Assembly: GCF_001511835.1 (NCBI RefSeq)
Contig: NZ_LN997848.1
Location: forward strand, 4,368,001 to 4,432,000
From: Magnetospirillum sp. XM-1
GTDB lineage: Bacteria > Pseudomonadota > Alphaproteobacteria > Rhodospirillales > Magnetospirillaceae
Direction of reading: 5' to 3'
Length of the DNA stretch: 64,000 nt
Under the pieces are notes generated by a model, which made no database searches, was not told where the DNA came from, and saw nothing but the letters and a program-made list of their open reading frames with translations. The translations under genes were made by a program, and so were the position numbers. Below are positions 46,301 through 57,548 of this stretch, piece by piece. The first letter of the stretch is position 1. Each line of letters begins with the position of its first letter.

Positions 46301-46891
46301 GACAAGGCGCGGGTGGGCACGAGGCTGGCCTTCCTCAACCTGTCCGACCGCAAGCCGGGACTGGCGCTCGAGGCGCTCGAGGCCAGCGAGGCGCCGGAGA
46401 TTCCCACCGACCTCGCGGCGCGGCGGCGCTATATCCGGGTGCAGGCGCTGACCGACCTCGGCCGCTCCGCCGAGGCGCTGGCCCTGATCATCAACGACCA
46501 GAGCGAAGAGGCCAACCGCCTCAGAGGCGACATCAACTGGAAGCTCAAGCGCTGGCCCGAAGCCGCCGCCGCCCTGGAATCCACCATCGTCAAGCCCATC
46601 GGCAACCGTCCGCTCGACCCGGCCACGGCCCGGCGCCTGCTCGACACCGCCACCGCCATGACGCTGGCCAAGGACGAGCGCGGCCTGACCCGGCTGCGGC
46701 GCGGCTATGGCGCCCTGATGGCCCAGACCGAATGGAAGGAGGCCTTCGACCTGCTGACCAGCGAACCCGAACGCGGCATCATCGACTACCGCCGCCTGGG
46801 TGATAAGATCAAGCAGGCCCAGGACTTCCAGACCTTCATGGGCGAATGGCAGAAGCGGGTGAAGGCCCAGGGCCTGTCGTCCATCAATTAG
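43337..46891 (+). CDS. Large envelope protein, AMIN-like modules and TPR-like repeats
   Basis: A 1184-residue secreted or membrane-anchored protein. A hydrophobic segment (about 27-48) ends in ALAQ. Two related beta modules start at about residues 58 and 225 (DGFGRMVFDWDAPV and TGFNRLVFDWPKPV) and a weaker third at about 395; they resemble AMIN domains, which localise proteins to peptidoglycan. Pro/Ala linkers separate them. From about residue 630 to the end the protein is helical and repeat-like, in the manner of tetratricopeptides. It follows cheZ by six bases and is probably an envelope scaffold linked to flagellar placement, but that is inference. A 1391-codon antisense frame over it is rejected. 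Confidence 0.82.
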   Translation: MKAAEQAPTGRPEKAPASASDSRCLIPGLLASLVVLLSLILGPVFPALAQSSPRAAEHDGFGRMVFDWDAPVKFSAETVNSQLIVRFDRPIAGDPKVVLKPLARYLKGVTLSPDRRMVTFPLAVPVQVKSFQTGTNSVVVDLSEDKKPASSSAPPPPPEQAIPPAEIPAGLPPAELPPGQKAPAKAPETAKPAEPVKAAEPAKPAPAAPAQPQGPATDLMVRGGEHTGFNRLVFDWPKPVGYSVDEAGATVSINFDRPANVNVTSLKASLPPDVGFLEAKPNGKGTSVVLSLPPGMRVRHFTSGPRVAVDLVRPAGAPPPPRANGAAAPPLAPAPGTEEQPPALKPLDGLPPAEAAAPAKPPPSPPPNGNGKAAPAAAAAAEGEAAARPGEEIKPVPTGKVVSLGFAFDKPTGAAVFRRSGWLWAVFDLKTEMDTKLLKRTGGDVVLHVEQVQGFKGTAVRMITRPGFNPSVRKEGQLWVLDIHEQPIAPKAGFDVATQMDFQERGRVVIKATDGSQPMILKDPEVGDFIHVVTVPAIGAGVRQGREYPGAELLPSAQGIAMIPRADTVRLDANRETVEITQPGGLYLSPMLAAEGPGGGKVATDGNMGADVMTTGPLDISKWMRGGNDKFVDDHRKLISRLAHVRPDEKNAQRMEIARHYVANGFGAEALGELRVMAAVDPLIVDTPPYRAVRGAASFLMGRDADAIVDLSTPALKGDAKVQLFLAAASARSLPDPNKHALVLRLAPEDIKTWPRNLRIGIGEVAARTVAQAGDSKGAARIVDAMMGPGLSKRDIGKLAYLSGMAAQAGKQWDTAISRYRDAEASESRPDRAYAARDRVELMLRLNKMTPAEAIRDLEKLRFAWRGEDFEFQLLKRLGQLQIAAGRYGEGLRSMHSLVANYPDHPEIGKVQEEMSDTFNRLFLMGEADKLSPVTAIGLYDEFQELTPSGTKGDEMIRRLADRLAGVDLLERAGELLRHQVEFRLSGLDKARVGTRLAFLNLSDRKPGLALEALEASEAPEIPTDLAARRRYIRVQALTDLGRSAEALALIINDQSEEANRLRGDINWKLKRWPEAAAALESTIVKPIGNRPLDPATARRLLDTATAMTLAKDERGLTRLRRGYGALMAQTEWKEAFDLLTSEPERGIIDYRRLGDKIKQAQDFQTFMGEWQKRVKAQGLSSIN

Positions 46892-46905
46892 CAAAGGGTA
46901 CGATT

Positions 46906-47529
46906 ATGGCGCGTGGCGGTTGGATCGGTGGCGCAGTAACTGCGCTTTTGCTGGCAGGCTGCTCGTCGGGCCTGCCGCCGGCCGCGAGCGTCGATCCCGC
47001 CCCGGTGCCGGGCGTGGCCCTGCCCTTCAACGCCCGCGTGATGATCTTCATGGGCGAGAACGACCTGAAGCGTAAGCTCAGCATCCAGATCACCCGCTAC
47101 CAGTCGGAGGAGACCAAGGTCCTGGACGGCCGCAGGCTGGCGGAAACCGCCCAGACCCTGCTGACCAAGGGCTTCAGGCAGGTAGAGGTCAACGATCCGT
47201 CCATCCGTCCCCACATCGTGGTGCGTCTGATCGGCCGGCCGGCCTGGAGCAAGCAGGACGGCACCTTGAAGCTGGGCTGCGGCCTCGACGCCTGGACCGC
47301 CGACGGTGTCCCGCTGGGCAATTTCGTGGCGCGCTGGGATTCGCCCATGAAGGTCGATTACGACGCCGATCTGGGGCCGGGCTACGCCCAGTGCCTGAAG
47401 AAGCCGCTGGACGAATTGCTGTCCTCGCCCAATCTGGCCCGGCTGGCCGGCGCCGGATTCCGCGATCCCCACCCCAAGGCCGCCGAGGAGTGGATGCGCG
47501 GCCTGGGACCCATTCCCGCCTGGAAATAA
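46906..47529 (+). CDS. Lipoprotein of unknown function
   Basis: A 207-residue lipoprotein with lipobox LLAGC (Cys about 19) after a short signal peptide. The body, with RRLAETAQTLLTKGFRQVEV and IVVRLIGRPAWS, resembles DUF4136-type outer-membrane lipoproteins. ATG 46906 follows AAAGGG. It lies 14 bases after the large AMIN/TPR protein and probably shares its operon. No function can be named. Confidence 0.8.
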   Translation: MARGGWIGGAVTALLLAGCSSGLPPAASVDPAPVPGVALPFNARVMIFMGENDLKRKLSIQITRYQSEETKVLDGRRLAETAQTLLTKGFRQVEVNDPSIRPHIVVRLIGRPAWSKQDGTLKLGCGLDAWTADGVPLGNFVARWDSPMKVDYDADLGPGYAQCLKKPLDELLSSPNLARLAGAGFRDPHPKAAEEWMRGLGPIPAWK

Positions 47530-47538
47530 GGGGACGTC

Positions 47539-48666
47539 ATGACCGGGGCCGCCGCTCCCCTGCCCCGCTCGGGCCGCTTCCCCAAGGCGCACCGGCCGTT
47601 CTTCCTGGCCGCCAGTCTCTACGCCGCGCTTTCCGTGCCCCTGTGGGTGGCTGAATGGGCCGGATGGTTGCCCGGCTGCGGCGGCTGCGACCCCGTCGCC
47701 CGCCACGCCCACGAGATGCTGCTGGGCTTCGCGGCCGCCGTGCTGGGCGGCTATCTCTTCACCAAGGTCAGCCGCACCCGCCTGATCCTGGCCCTGGCCG
47801 CCTGGGCGGCCGCCCGCATCGGCGCCTGGACCGGGCTGGGCGGCGAGGCCGGGCTGATCGTGTCGCTGGCCTATCCCGCCCTGCTGTTCGCCTTCGGCGG
47901 CTGGCCCTTCCTCAAGGCCGCCAAGCTGGGCCACAACATGGTCTTCGCCCCGACCATCGCCGCCTTCGCATTGGCCGAGGCGCTGTATCAGGCCGGGCGC
48001 ATGGGACTGATCGACGGCGGCGAGCGCCGCGGCGCGATGACCGCCTTCTGCCTGGTGGCGCTGATGATCCTGGTCATGGGCGGCCGCGTCATTCCCGCCG
48101 GCATGGCCGGGCTGGTACGCAAGGAGGAGGCGCGCGAGCTGTTCGACCGCAACCGGCCCTGGGCGGAATGGCTGTGCGTCATCGGCATGGGGGCCGAAGC
48201 CCTGGCCCAGTCCCTGGGGCTGGGCACGTTCGGGGCCATGGCCCTGGCCGGCGCCGCCGGGCTGTGGCGCCAGAGGTGCTGGCGGCCGATCCTCTCGCTG
48301 GGCGATTCCTCGCTGGGTCCCATCCAGGTGGGGCACTTCCTGCTCTGCGTCGGATTGATGGCCGCCGCCGCCTCGGACTGGCTGGGCATCGGCCCCGCCA
48401 CCGACGCCCTGCATCTGGCCACCATCGGCGGCATGGGGCTGGTGACGGCGGCCATGATGCTGCGCATCGACGCCATCCGCGAGCGCCGCGTGGGCCAATG
48501 GCCGCGCGCCGCCATCGCTTGCGCCGTGCTGCTGGTGGGCGGCGCCGATTTGCGCGCCGCCGCCTCGCTGGCTCCCGATTTGCTGATCCCGGCCTCCATG
48601 GCGCTGTGGTCCCTGGCCTTCGGATTGGTGGCGTGGAGCATGGCGCGGGGTTGGACACGGTCGTGA
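47539..48666 (+). CDS. NnrS-like multi-pass membrane protein
   Basis: A 375-residue integral membrane protein with about 10-12 membrane segments. It carries RHAHEMLLGFAAAVLGGYLFT, the HAHEM signature of the NnrS family, plus conserved His in LGHNM and PIQVGHFLL. NnrS proteins are heme/copper membrane proteins linked to nitric oxide stress and denitrification. ATG 47539 follows the lipoprotein by nine bases. Its stop overlaps miaA (GTGA). Confidence 0.85.
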   Translation: MTGAAAPLPRSGRFPKAHRPFFLAASLYAALSVPLWVAEWAGWLPGCGGCDPVARHAHEMLLGFAAAVLGGYLFTKVSRTRLILALAAWAAARIGAWTGLGGEAGLIVSLAYPALLFAFGGWPFLKAAKLGHNMVFAPTIAAFALAEALYQAGRMGLIDGGERRGAMTAFCLVALMILVMGGRVIPAGMAGLVRKEEARELFDRNRPWAEWLCVIGMGAEALAQSLGLGTFGAMALAGAAGLWRQRCWRPILSLGDSSLGPIQVGHFLLCVGLMAAAASDWLGIGPATDALHLATIGGMGLVTAAMMLRIDAIRERRVGQWPRAAIACAVLLVGGADLRAAASLAPDLLIPASMALWSLAFGLVAWSMARGWTRS

Positions 48667-49607
48667 CCCTTCCCCCCCGCCCCGCCATCGTCATCGCCGG
48701 CCCCACCGCGTCCGGCAAGTCGGGCTTGGCGCTCGCCCTCGCCCGCGAGTTCGACGGCGTGGTGATCAACGCCGATTCCATGCAGGTCTACGACGCGCTT
48801 CCCCTGCTCACCGCCCGGCCGTCGGAGGAGGACTTGGGAGCGGCGCCGCACCGCCTCTACGGCGTGCTGGCGCCGTCCGATCTGTGCTCGGCGGCGCGCT
48901 GGGGCGGGTTGGCGGCGGCCGAGATGGAAGCCGCCTGGAACGCCGGCAAGCTGCCCATCCTGGCGGGGGGCACCGGGCTTTACCTGCGGGCGGTGATGGA
49001 AGGGCTGTCGCCCATTCCCGACATCCCCGAGGATGTCCGCGCGCAGGCCCGGGCAAGGCTGGCCGAGATGGGCAACGCCGCCTTCCACGCCCTGCTGGCC
49101 AGCCGCGACGCGGAGATGGCGGCACGCCTCGATCCCGGCAATTCCCAGCGCCTGGCGCGGGCCTGGGAGGTGCTGGAGGCGACGGGGCGCTCGCTGGCCC
49201 GATGGCAGGACGAGCCGCGCCAGGGCGGCGTCGATGCCCGCTGGTTCTCCCTGGTCCTCGATCCCGGACGCCCCCGCCTTTACGCCCAATGCGACTCCCG
49301 CTTTGCCGCCATGATGGCGGCGGGCGCGCTCGACGAGGTGCGCGCCTTCGAATCCCTGGGCCTTGCTCCCGATCTGCCCATCGCCAAGGCCCTGGGACGG
49401 CGCGAACTGGCCGCCCATCTGGCCGGCGAGATGGACCTGGAGGCGGCCGTCGCCGCCGCGCAACAGGCCACCCGCAACTATGCCAAGCGCCAGGGGACAT
49501 GGTTCCGCCATCAGATGATGGCGTCCGAGGTCATCGTCGAGCAATTTTCGGAAAGTTTAAAAGCCACAATCTTTCTGAAAATTCGCCAACACCTCTTGAC
49601 CGCTTGA
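48663..49607 (+). CDS. miaA: MiaA, tRNA dimethylallyltransferase
   Basis: A 314-residue enzyme that adds a dimethylallyl group to A37 of tRNAs reading UNN codons. The P-loop is AGPTASGKSGLA near the N terminus, followed by NADSMQVYDALPLLTARPS and AGGTGLYLRAVMEGLSP; NYAKRQGTWFRHQ is the C-terminal family motif. GTG 48663 overlaps the NnrS-like stop; TTG 48651 is possible. Codons after residue about 290 are AT-richer, running into the ilvB promoter. Confidence 0.93.
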   Translation: MTLPPRPAIVIAGPTASGKSGLALALAREFDGVVINADSMQVYDALPLLTARPSEEDLGAAPHRLYGVLAPSDLCSAARWGGLAAAEMEAAWNAGKLPILAGGTGLYLRAVMEGLSPIPDIPEDVRAQARARLAEMGNAAFHALLASRDAEMAARLDPGNSQRLARAWEVLEATGRSLARWQDEPRQGGVDARWFSLVLDPGRPRLYAQCDSRFAAMMAAGALDEVRAFESLGLAPDLPIAKALGRRELAAHLAGEMDLEAAVAAAQQATRNYAKRQGTWFRHQMMASEVIVEQFSESLKATIFLKIRQHLLTA

Positions 49608-49624
49608 GGACATCGGTCTAGGTT
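49596..49624 (+). promoter_or_regulatory. Candidate ilvB promoter
   Basis: TTGACC (49596-49601), 17 bases, TAGGTT (49619-49624), beginning inside the miaA 3' end. The predicted start near 49631 gives a leader of about 100 bases. No Leu, Ile or Val leader peptide was found in it. Confidence 0.55.
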
Positions 49625-49666
49625 GTGCCCCGCGCCGCAGTGCAGCAGCGCGCAATCCTGCCTTTT

Positions 49667-49713
49667 CGGCGGGCGACAACGACCCTCCGGCCGATCCGGC
49701 GGGCGACAACGAC
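49667..49713 (+). repeat. 17-base direct repeat in the ilvB leader
   Basis: CGGCGGGCGACAACGAC occurs at 49667-49683 and 49697-49713, a 30-base period, between the ilvB promoter and start codon. Identical copies may be a protein-binding site pair or RNA element, or a recent duplication. Confidence 0.5.
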
Positions 49714-49732
49714 ACAGAGACAAGGTGCTGAG

Positions 49733-51499
49733 ATGGTGCATCACGATACGTTGACCGGAGCGGAAATCCTCCTCAAGGCCCTGGTCGATCAGGGCGTAGA
49801 GGTCATTTTCGGGTATCCCGGCGGCGCCGTATTGCCCATCTATGACGAGCTGTTCAAGCAGAACCGCCTGCGCCACGTCCTGGTCCGCCACGAGCAGGCC
49901 GCCGTTCACGCCGCCGAGGGCTATGCGCGCTCCACCGGCAAGGTCGGCTGCGTGCTGGTGACCTCGGGCCCCGGCGCCACCAACGCGGTGACCGGCCTGG
50001 CCGACGCGCTGTGCGATTCGGTGCCGCTGGTCTGCCTGACGGGCCAGGTGCCCACCCACCTGATCGGCAACGACGCCTTCCAGGAAGCCGACATCACCGG
50101 CATCACCCGGCCCTGCACCAAGCACAATTACCTGGTGAAGGACGTCAACGACCTGGCCAAGACCGTGCACGAGGCCTTCCACGTGGCCCGCTCGGGCCGC
50201 CCGGGCCCGGTGCTGGTCGACCTGCCCAAGGACGTGGTCCAGGCCAAGGGCGAGTACCAGACCCCGTCCAAGGTGAAGTCCAAGTACAAGCCCCAGGTCA
50301 AGGGCGACTTGAAGGCCATCGAGAAGGCCGTCGAGATGATCGCCCACGCCAAGCGGCCGATCTTCTACGTGGGCGGCGGCGTGGTGAATTCCGGCCCGGC
50401 GGCCTGTCAGTTGCTGACCCAGTTCGTGCGCATGACCGGCTATCCCTGCACCCTGACCCTGATGGGCCTGGGCGCCTTCCCGGGCTCGGACCCGCTGTTC
50501 CTGGGCATGCTGGGCATGCACGGCACGGTCGAGGCCAACATGGCCATGCACGATTGCGACCTGATGATCAACATCGGCGCCCGCTTCGACGACCGCGTCA
50601 CCGGCAAGCTGGACGGTTTCTCGCCGAAGTCCAAGAAGATCCACGTGGACATCGACCCCAGCTCCATCAACAAGAACGTGGCGGTCGACCTGCCTATCGT
50701 CGGCGATTGCGCCCACATCCTCGAAGACATGATCAAGGTGTGGAAGGCCAAGCAGGCCCGGGTCGACGAGAAGGCGCTGAAGGCCTGGTGGGCCAAGATC
50801 GACCAGTGGCGGGGCACCGACTGCCTGTCCTTCGAGAACTCCAACAAGATCATCAAGCCGCAATACGCCATCCAGCGTCTGTACGAGATGACCCGTCACC
50901 GCAATCCCTACTTCTGCACCGAGGTGGGGCAGCATCAGATGTGGGCGGCGCAGCACCTGCGCTTCGACCTGCCGCTGCACTGGCTGACCTCGGGCGGGCT
51001 GGGCACCATGGGCTACGGCCTGCCCAGCGCCATGGGCGTGCAGATGGCCCACCCCGACGCGCTGGTCATCAACATCGCGGGCGAAGCCTCGATCCAGATG
51101 AACATCCAGGAGATGGCCACCCTGGTGCAGCATCGCCTGCCGGTGAAGATCGTCATCCTCAACAACCAGTATCTCGGCATGGTCCGCCAGTGGCAGGAAC
51201 TGATCCACGGCGGCCGCTATTCCGAGAGCCACATGATCCACCATCCCGATTTCGTCAAGCTGGCCGAGGCGTTCGGCGCCGTGGGCCTGCGCGCCGAGAA
51301 GCCTTCCGAGGTGGATGGCGCCATCAAGGAAATGATCGCCGTCGACCGTCCCGTGATCCTGGAACTCAGGACCGACGCGTCCGAGAACGTGTTCCCGATG
51401 ATCATGCCCGGCATGGCCCACAACGAGATGGTGCTGGGGCCGGAGGACAAGGGCCGCGACAAGCCGGGCTCGGAACAAGACGGCATGGTTCTGGTGTAA
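49733..51499 (+). CDS. ilvB: Acetolactate synthase, large subunit
   Basis: A 588-residue ThDP enzyme that makes acetolactate or acetohydroxybutyrate for valine, leucine and isoleucine. The catalytic Glu54 lies in RHEQAAVHAAEGYAR, FAD-domain stretches include MLGMHGTVEANMAM, and the ThDP region is NIAGEASIQMN with NNQYLGMVRQW. The metal-binding motif reads GEA, with Glu451 where most family members have Asp (GDG or GDA). ATG 49733 follows AAGGTG. An in-frame extension to 49625 would run through the leader repeats and is not preferred. First of ilvB-ilvN-ilvC. Confidence 0.95.
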   Translation: MVHHDTLTGAEILLKALVDQGVEVIFGYPGGAVLPIYDELFKQNRLRHVLVRHEQAAVHAAEGYARSTGKVGCVLVTSGPGATNAVTGLADALCDSVPLVCLTGQVPTHLIGNDAFQEADITGITRPCTKHNYLVKDVNDLAKTVHEAFHVARSGRPGPVLVDLPKDVVQAKGEYQTPSKVKSKYKPQVKGDLKAIEKAVEMIAHAKRPIFYVGGGVVNSGPAACQLLTQFVRMTGYPCTLTLMGLGAFPGSDPLFLGMLGMHGTVEANMAMHDCDLMINIGARFDDRVTGKLDGFSPKSKKIHVDIDPSSINKNVAVDLPIVGDCAHILEDMIKVWKAKQARVDEKALKAWWAKIDQWRGTDCLSFENSNKIIKPQYAIQRLYEMTRHRNPYFCTEVGQHQMWAAQHLRFDLPLHWLTSGGLGTMGYGLPSAMGVQMAHPDALVINIAGEASIQMNIQEMATLVQHRLPVKIVILNNQYLGMVRQWQELIHGGRYSESHMIHHPDFVKLAEAFGAVGLRAEKPSEVDGAIKEMIAVDRPVILELRTDASENVFPMIMPGMAHNEMVLGPEDKGRDKPGSEQDGMVLV

Positions 51500-51512
51500 G
51501 GGGGATTTTGAC

Positions 51513-52028
51513 GTGAGCATCGTTCAGCAAGAAGTCAACCGTCACACCGTCGCCGTCCTGGTGGACAACGAATCCGGCGTGCTGGCCCGGGTCATCGGTC
51601 TGTTTTCGGGCCGTGGCTACAACATCGAAAGCCTGACCGTGGCCGAGGTGGACGCCGCCCAGAAGCTGTCGCGCATCACCATCGTGACGAGCGGCACCGC
51701 CATGATCATCGAGCAGATCAAGAACCAGCTGCGCCGCCTGGTGCCGGTGCACAAGGTCCACGATCTGACCATCGAAGGCCCGCATGTCAGCCGCGAACTG
51801 GCCCTGATCAAGGTGGTCGCCACCGGCGAGAAGCGGGTGGAATCCTTGCGCATCGCCGACATCTTCCGGGCGCGCGCCATCGATTCCACCAACGAAAGCT
51901 TCGTCTTCGAGGTGGTGGGCGCCACCGAGAAGGTGGACGCCTTCATCAAGCTGATGGAACCCCTGGGGCTGACGGATGTTTCGCGCACCGGCGTCGTCGC
52001 CATTGCACGCGGGCCGAATCCGATTTAG
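51513..52028 (+). CDS. ilvN: Acetolactate synthase, regulatory subunit
   Basis: A 171-residue small subunit that gives valine feedback control. The N-terminal ACT domain is HTVAVLVDNESGVLARVIGL with FSGRGYNIESLTVA; the C-terminal half is the usual second domain. GTG 51513 begins 13 bases after ilvB. Length and sequence are those of IlvH/IlvN. Confidence 0.95.
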   Translation: MSIVQQEVNRHTVAVLVDNESGVLARVIGLFSGRGYNIESLTVAEVDAAQKLSRITIVTSGTAMIIEQIKNQLRRLVPVHKVHDLTIEGPHVSRELALIKVVATGEKRVESLRIADIFRARAIDSTNESFVFEVVGATEKVDAFIKLMEPLGLTDVSRTGVVAIARGPNPI

Positions 52029-53102
<1,074 letters not shown>

Positions 53103-53131
53103 GTTCGGCCCCATCCCAAGCGTTCGGGAAG

Positions 53132-53160
53132 GCCCCGGCGGGAAACCGCCGGGGCTTTTT
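53132..53160 (+). terminator. Terminator of ilvBNC
   Basis: GCCCCGGCGG (53132-53141), GAAA loop, CCGCCGGGGC (53146-53155), TTTTTCTTT. Textbook form. Confidence 0.93.
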
Positions 53161-53168
53161 CTTTGCCC

Positions 53169-54419
53169 CTACTTCGCAAAGCGTCCGAACAGCTCCTCCA
53201 TGAAGGCGGCGAAGGCGGCGGGTGAGGCATCGGCGTCCAGGCCGGCGGCCTTGGCCCTTCCGATCAGGGCCAGGATCAGCACCAGCTCGCTCTTGCGGCC
53301 GAACATCTTCTCGTAGACGGCGGGGGGAAGCAGCAGGGCGGTTTTGGCCAGCATGGCGGTCATCTGTTCCGGCGGCAGGCCGAAATCCACCGCCAGACGG
53401 CGCACGGTGCCCGACCCGGTCTGGGCGAGCGAACGGGCGGCGCGGCGCAGTTCCTCGCGGCTGGGCTGACCCAGCGCCGCCTTCAGCTCCGGCGTGGTCA
53501 GCAGGGGCACCACCGTCTCCATGCGGATCAGGCGGCCGTCGTCGGACAGCACCTGAGAGAGCCGCGAGCGACCGTCGCCGGCCAGCCCGGCGCCGGGCAG
53601 GGCGGCGGCGCCCTGCACCGGCTCGGCAGGCGGCGCAACGGGGGCGACGGCTTCGGCCACCGGCTCCACCGGCGCCTTGGCCGCCGGGACGGGCATGGGG
53701 GTGACGTGGATCGGCTCGACCATCCACTCGGTGGGCGTCTGGCGCTGGTCGGCGCCGCCGTCCAGCCAGGCGGCCAGTTCGGCCGCGTCGCGGAAGTCCA
53801 GGATGCGCGAGCCCAGCGCGCGTACTTCCGGCGGCGTCATGCGGGCGTATTGCGGAATGATCGGCACCTGCCAGTCGTGCAGCAGGTAGCGGCGGATGGC
53901 GTCGTAGAGCTGGTCGCCGGCCGAGCGTCCGCGACGCGTCCCCCGGCGTTCCTCGGCCTGGGCATTCATCCAGCCCAGCATGCCGCTCCACCCCACCCCT
54001 TCGGGCCGGCGCAGGCGTGCGGCGCGGCCGGGCGGGAAGCCGCCGTCCAGACGGGCGCGGAAGTGCCGCTTGGCGGCCGAGCGCACGATCATGGCGACGA
54101 TCTGGTTGACGGTGCGGCCGCAAGCCAGCGGCGTGTTGTCGTTGTCCACCGGGCGGCTGCGGCGGTCCAGCAGCAGGGGGCGGAAATCGGTGCGGTGGGT
54201 GCGGAAGGCGACGAAGCAGCGGTACAGCAGGTCGCAATCGCGCAGCGCCGTTTCCAGTTCCCGTCCCCGCGGCACCCAGGCCAGGTCGGGGACCAGATCC
54301 ACCAGCTTGGCCATCACCGGACCCGCCAGGGTCTGGTTGATGGCCTGGCGCGCCTTCTCGCCGGCGGCGGACTGAGGAGAAGCGGTACGCATCACGGTCA
54401 GGCTCCAACCTTCACTCAT
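53169..54419 (-). CDS. Orphan protein, family not recognised
   Basis: A 416-residue soluble protein. The N-terminal half is basic and helical (LRDCDLLYRCFVAFRTHRTD, AAKRHFRARLDGGFPPGRAA). A Pro/Ala/Val linker (about 245-285) separates it from a helical C-terminal half (LSQVLSDDGRLIRMETVVPL, KMFGRKSELVLILALIGRAK). No signal peptide, membrane segment or catalytic motif was seen. ATG 54419 follows GGATGG. It converges on ilvC and diverges from leuA, so it is probably a single-gene unit. No function is proposed. Confidence 0.72.
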   Translation of the reverse strand: MSEGWSLTVMRTASPQSAAGEKARQAINQTLAGPVMAKLVDLVPDLAWVPRGRELETALRDCDLLYRCFVAFRTHRTDFRPLLLDRRSRPVDNDNTPLACGRTVNQIVAMIVRSAAKRHFRARLDGGFPPGRAARLRRPEGVGWSGMLGWMNAQAEERRGTRRGRSAGDQLYDAIRRYLLHDWQVPIIPQYARMTPPEVRALGSRILDFRDAAELAAWLDGGADQRQTPTEWMVEPIHVTPMPVPAAKAPVEPVAEAVAPVAPPAEPVQGAAALPGAGLAGDGRSRLSQVLSDDGRLIRMETVVPLLTTPELKAALGQPSREELRRAARSLAQTGSGTVRRLAVDFGLPPEQMTAMLAKTALLLPPAVYEKMFGRKSELVLILALIGRAKAAGLDADASPAAFAAFMEELFGRFAK

Positions 54420-54592
54420 TCATCCATCCCGCATTCATCTTAGTGTTTTCGTCGGGTATGGACTGTGAGGCGGCACACATAGATTCCGCTTTCAAGCCGC
54501 GCCGCTAGGAGCCTTCCTGGAATCGATCCGAACTTGCCCTCCCCCCGGGGCCGGCTCGTCCCTTTCCGCCCGATTTAGACACACGATCACTG

Positions 54593-54659
54593 TTGACATT
54601 GCGCCGCGAAATCGCCTTCCTATAGGCGCGGTGAAACGGGTTTCACGACAATGTTTCAC
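54593..54659 (+). promoter_or_regulatory. Candidate leuA promoter region and operator palindrome
   Basis: A perfect -35 TTGACA (54593-54598) is followed by the perfect dyad GTGAAACGGGTTTCAC (54631-54646) and a third half-site GTTTCAC (54653-54659). The best -10 candidates (around 54617-54626) are poor or badly spaced. The dyad sits where a repressor would block initiation. The rest of the 319-base gap (54420-54738) shows nothing else that I can define. Confidence 0.5.
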
Positions 54660-54738
54660 CGGCCGCGTCCGGCGGGCCGTGCTCGCCTCTTTTCGTCCGC
54701 GCGCCCATTGCGGTGCGCCAGAGTTCAAGAGCGAGTGC

Positions 54739-57382
<2,644 letters not shown>

Positions 57383-57390
57383 ACGCGGTT

Positions 57391-57418
57391 CATCCTCCCG
57401 GCCCAGGTCGGGAGGATG
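57391..57418 (+). terminator. Hairpin between mreB and mreC
   Basis: CATCCTCCCG (57391-57400) pairs perfectly with CGGGAGGATG (57409-57418). Only a poor T-run follows, so it may attenuate rather than stop transcription. The AT-rich stretch 57450-57500 beyond it may contain a second promoter (TTTACG, 17 bases, TATCGA). Confidence 0.5.
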
Positions 57419-57548
57419 GGCTTTGATTCCCTGGCTTTGTTGCGCTGCGGCCACCTTAATTAGTGGTTTTACGCAAACTAGATATAGTAGTATCGACCCG
57501 ACGCTTTCCCCTTTGTGCCGGGGACGTGCGGAGGAACGGAGGGGCTAG

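Noticed and set aside
42719..46894. A 1391-codon open frame on the minus strand
   Set aside because: Antisense to cheZ and the large AMIN/TPR protein; low-complexity translation with no domain or ribosome site.
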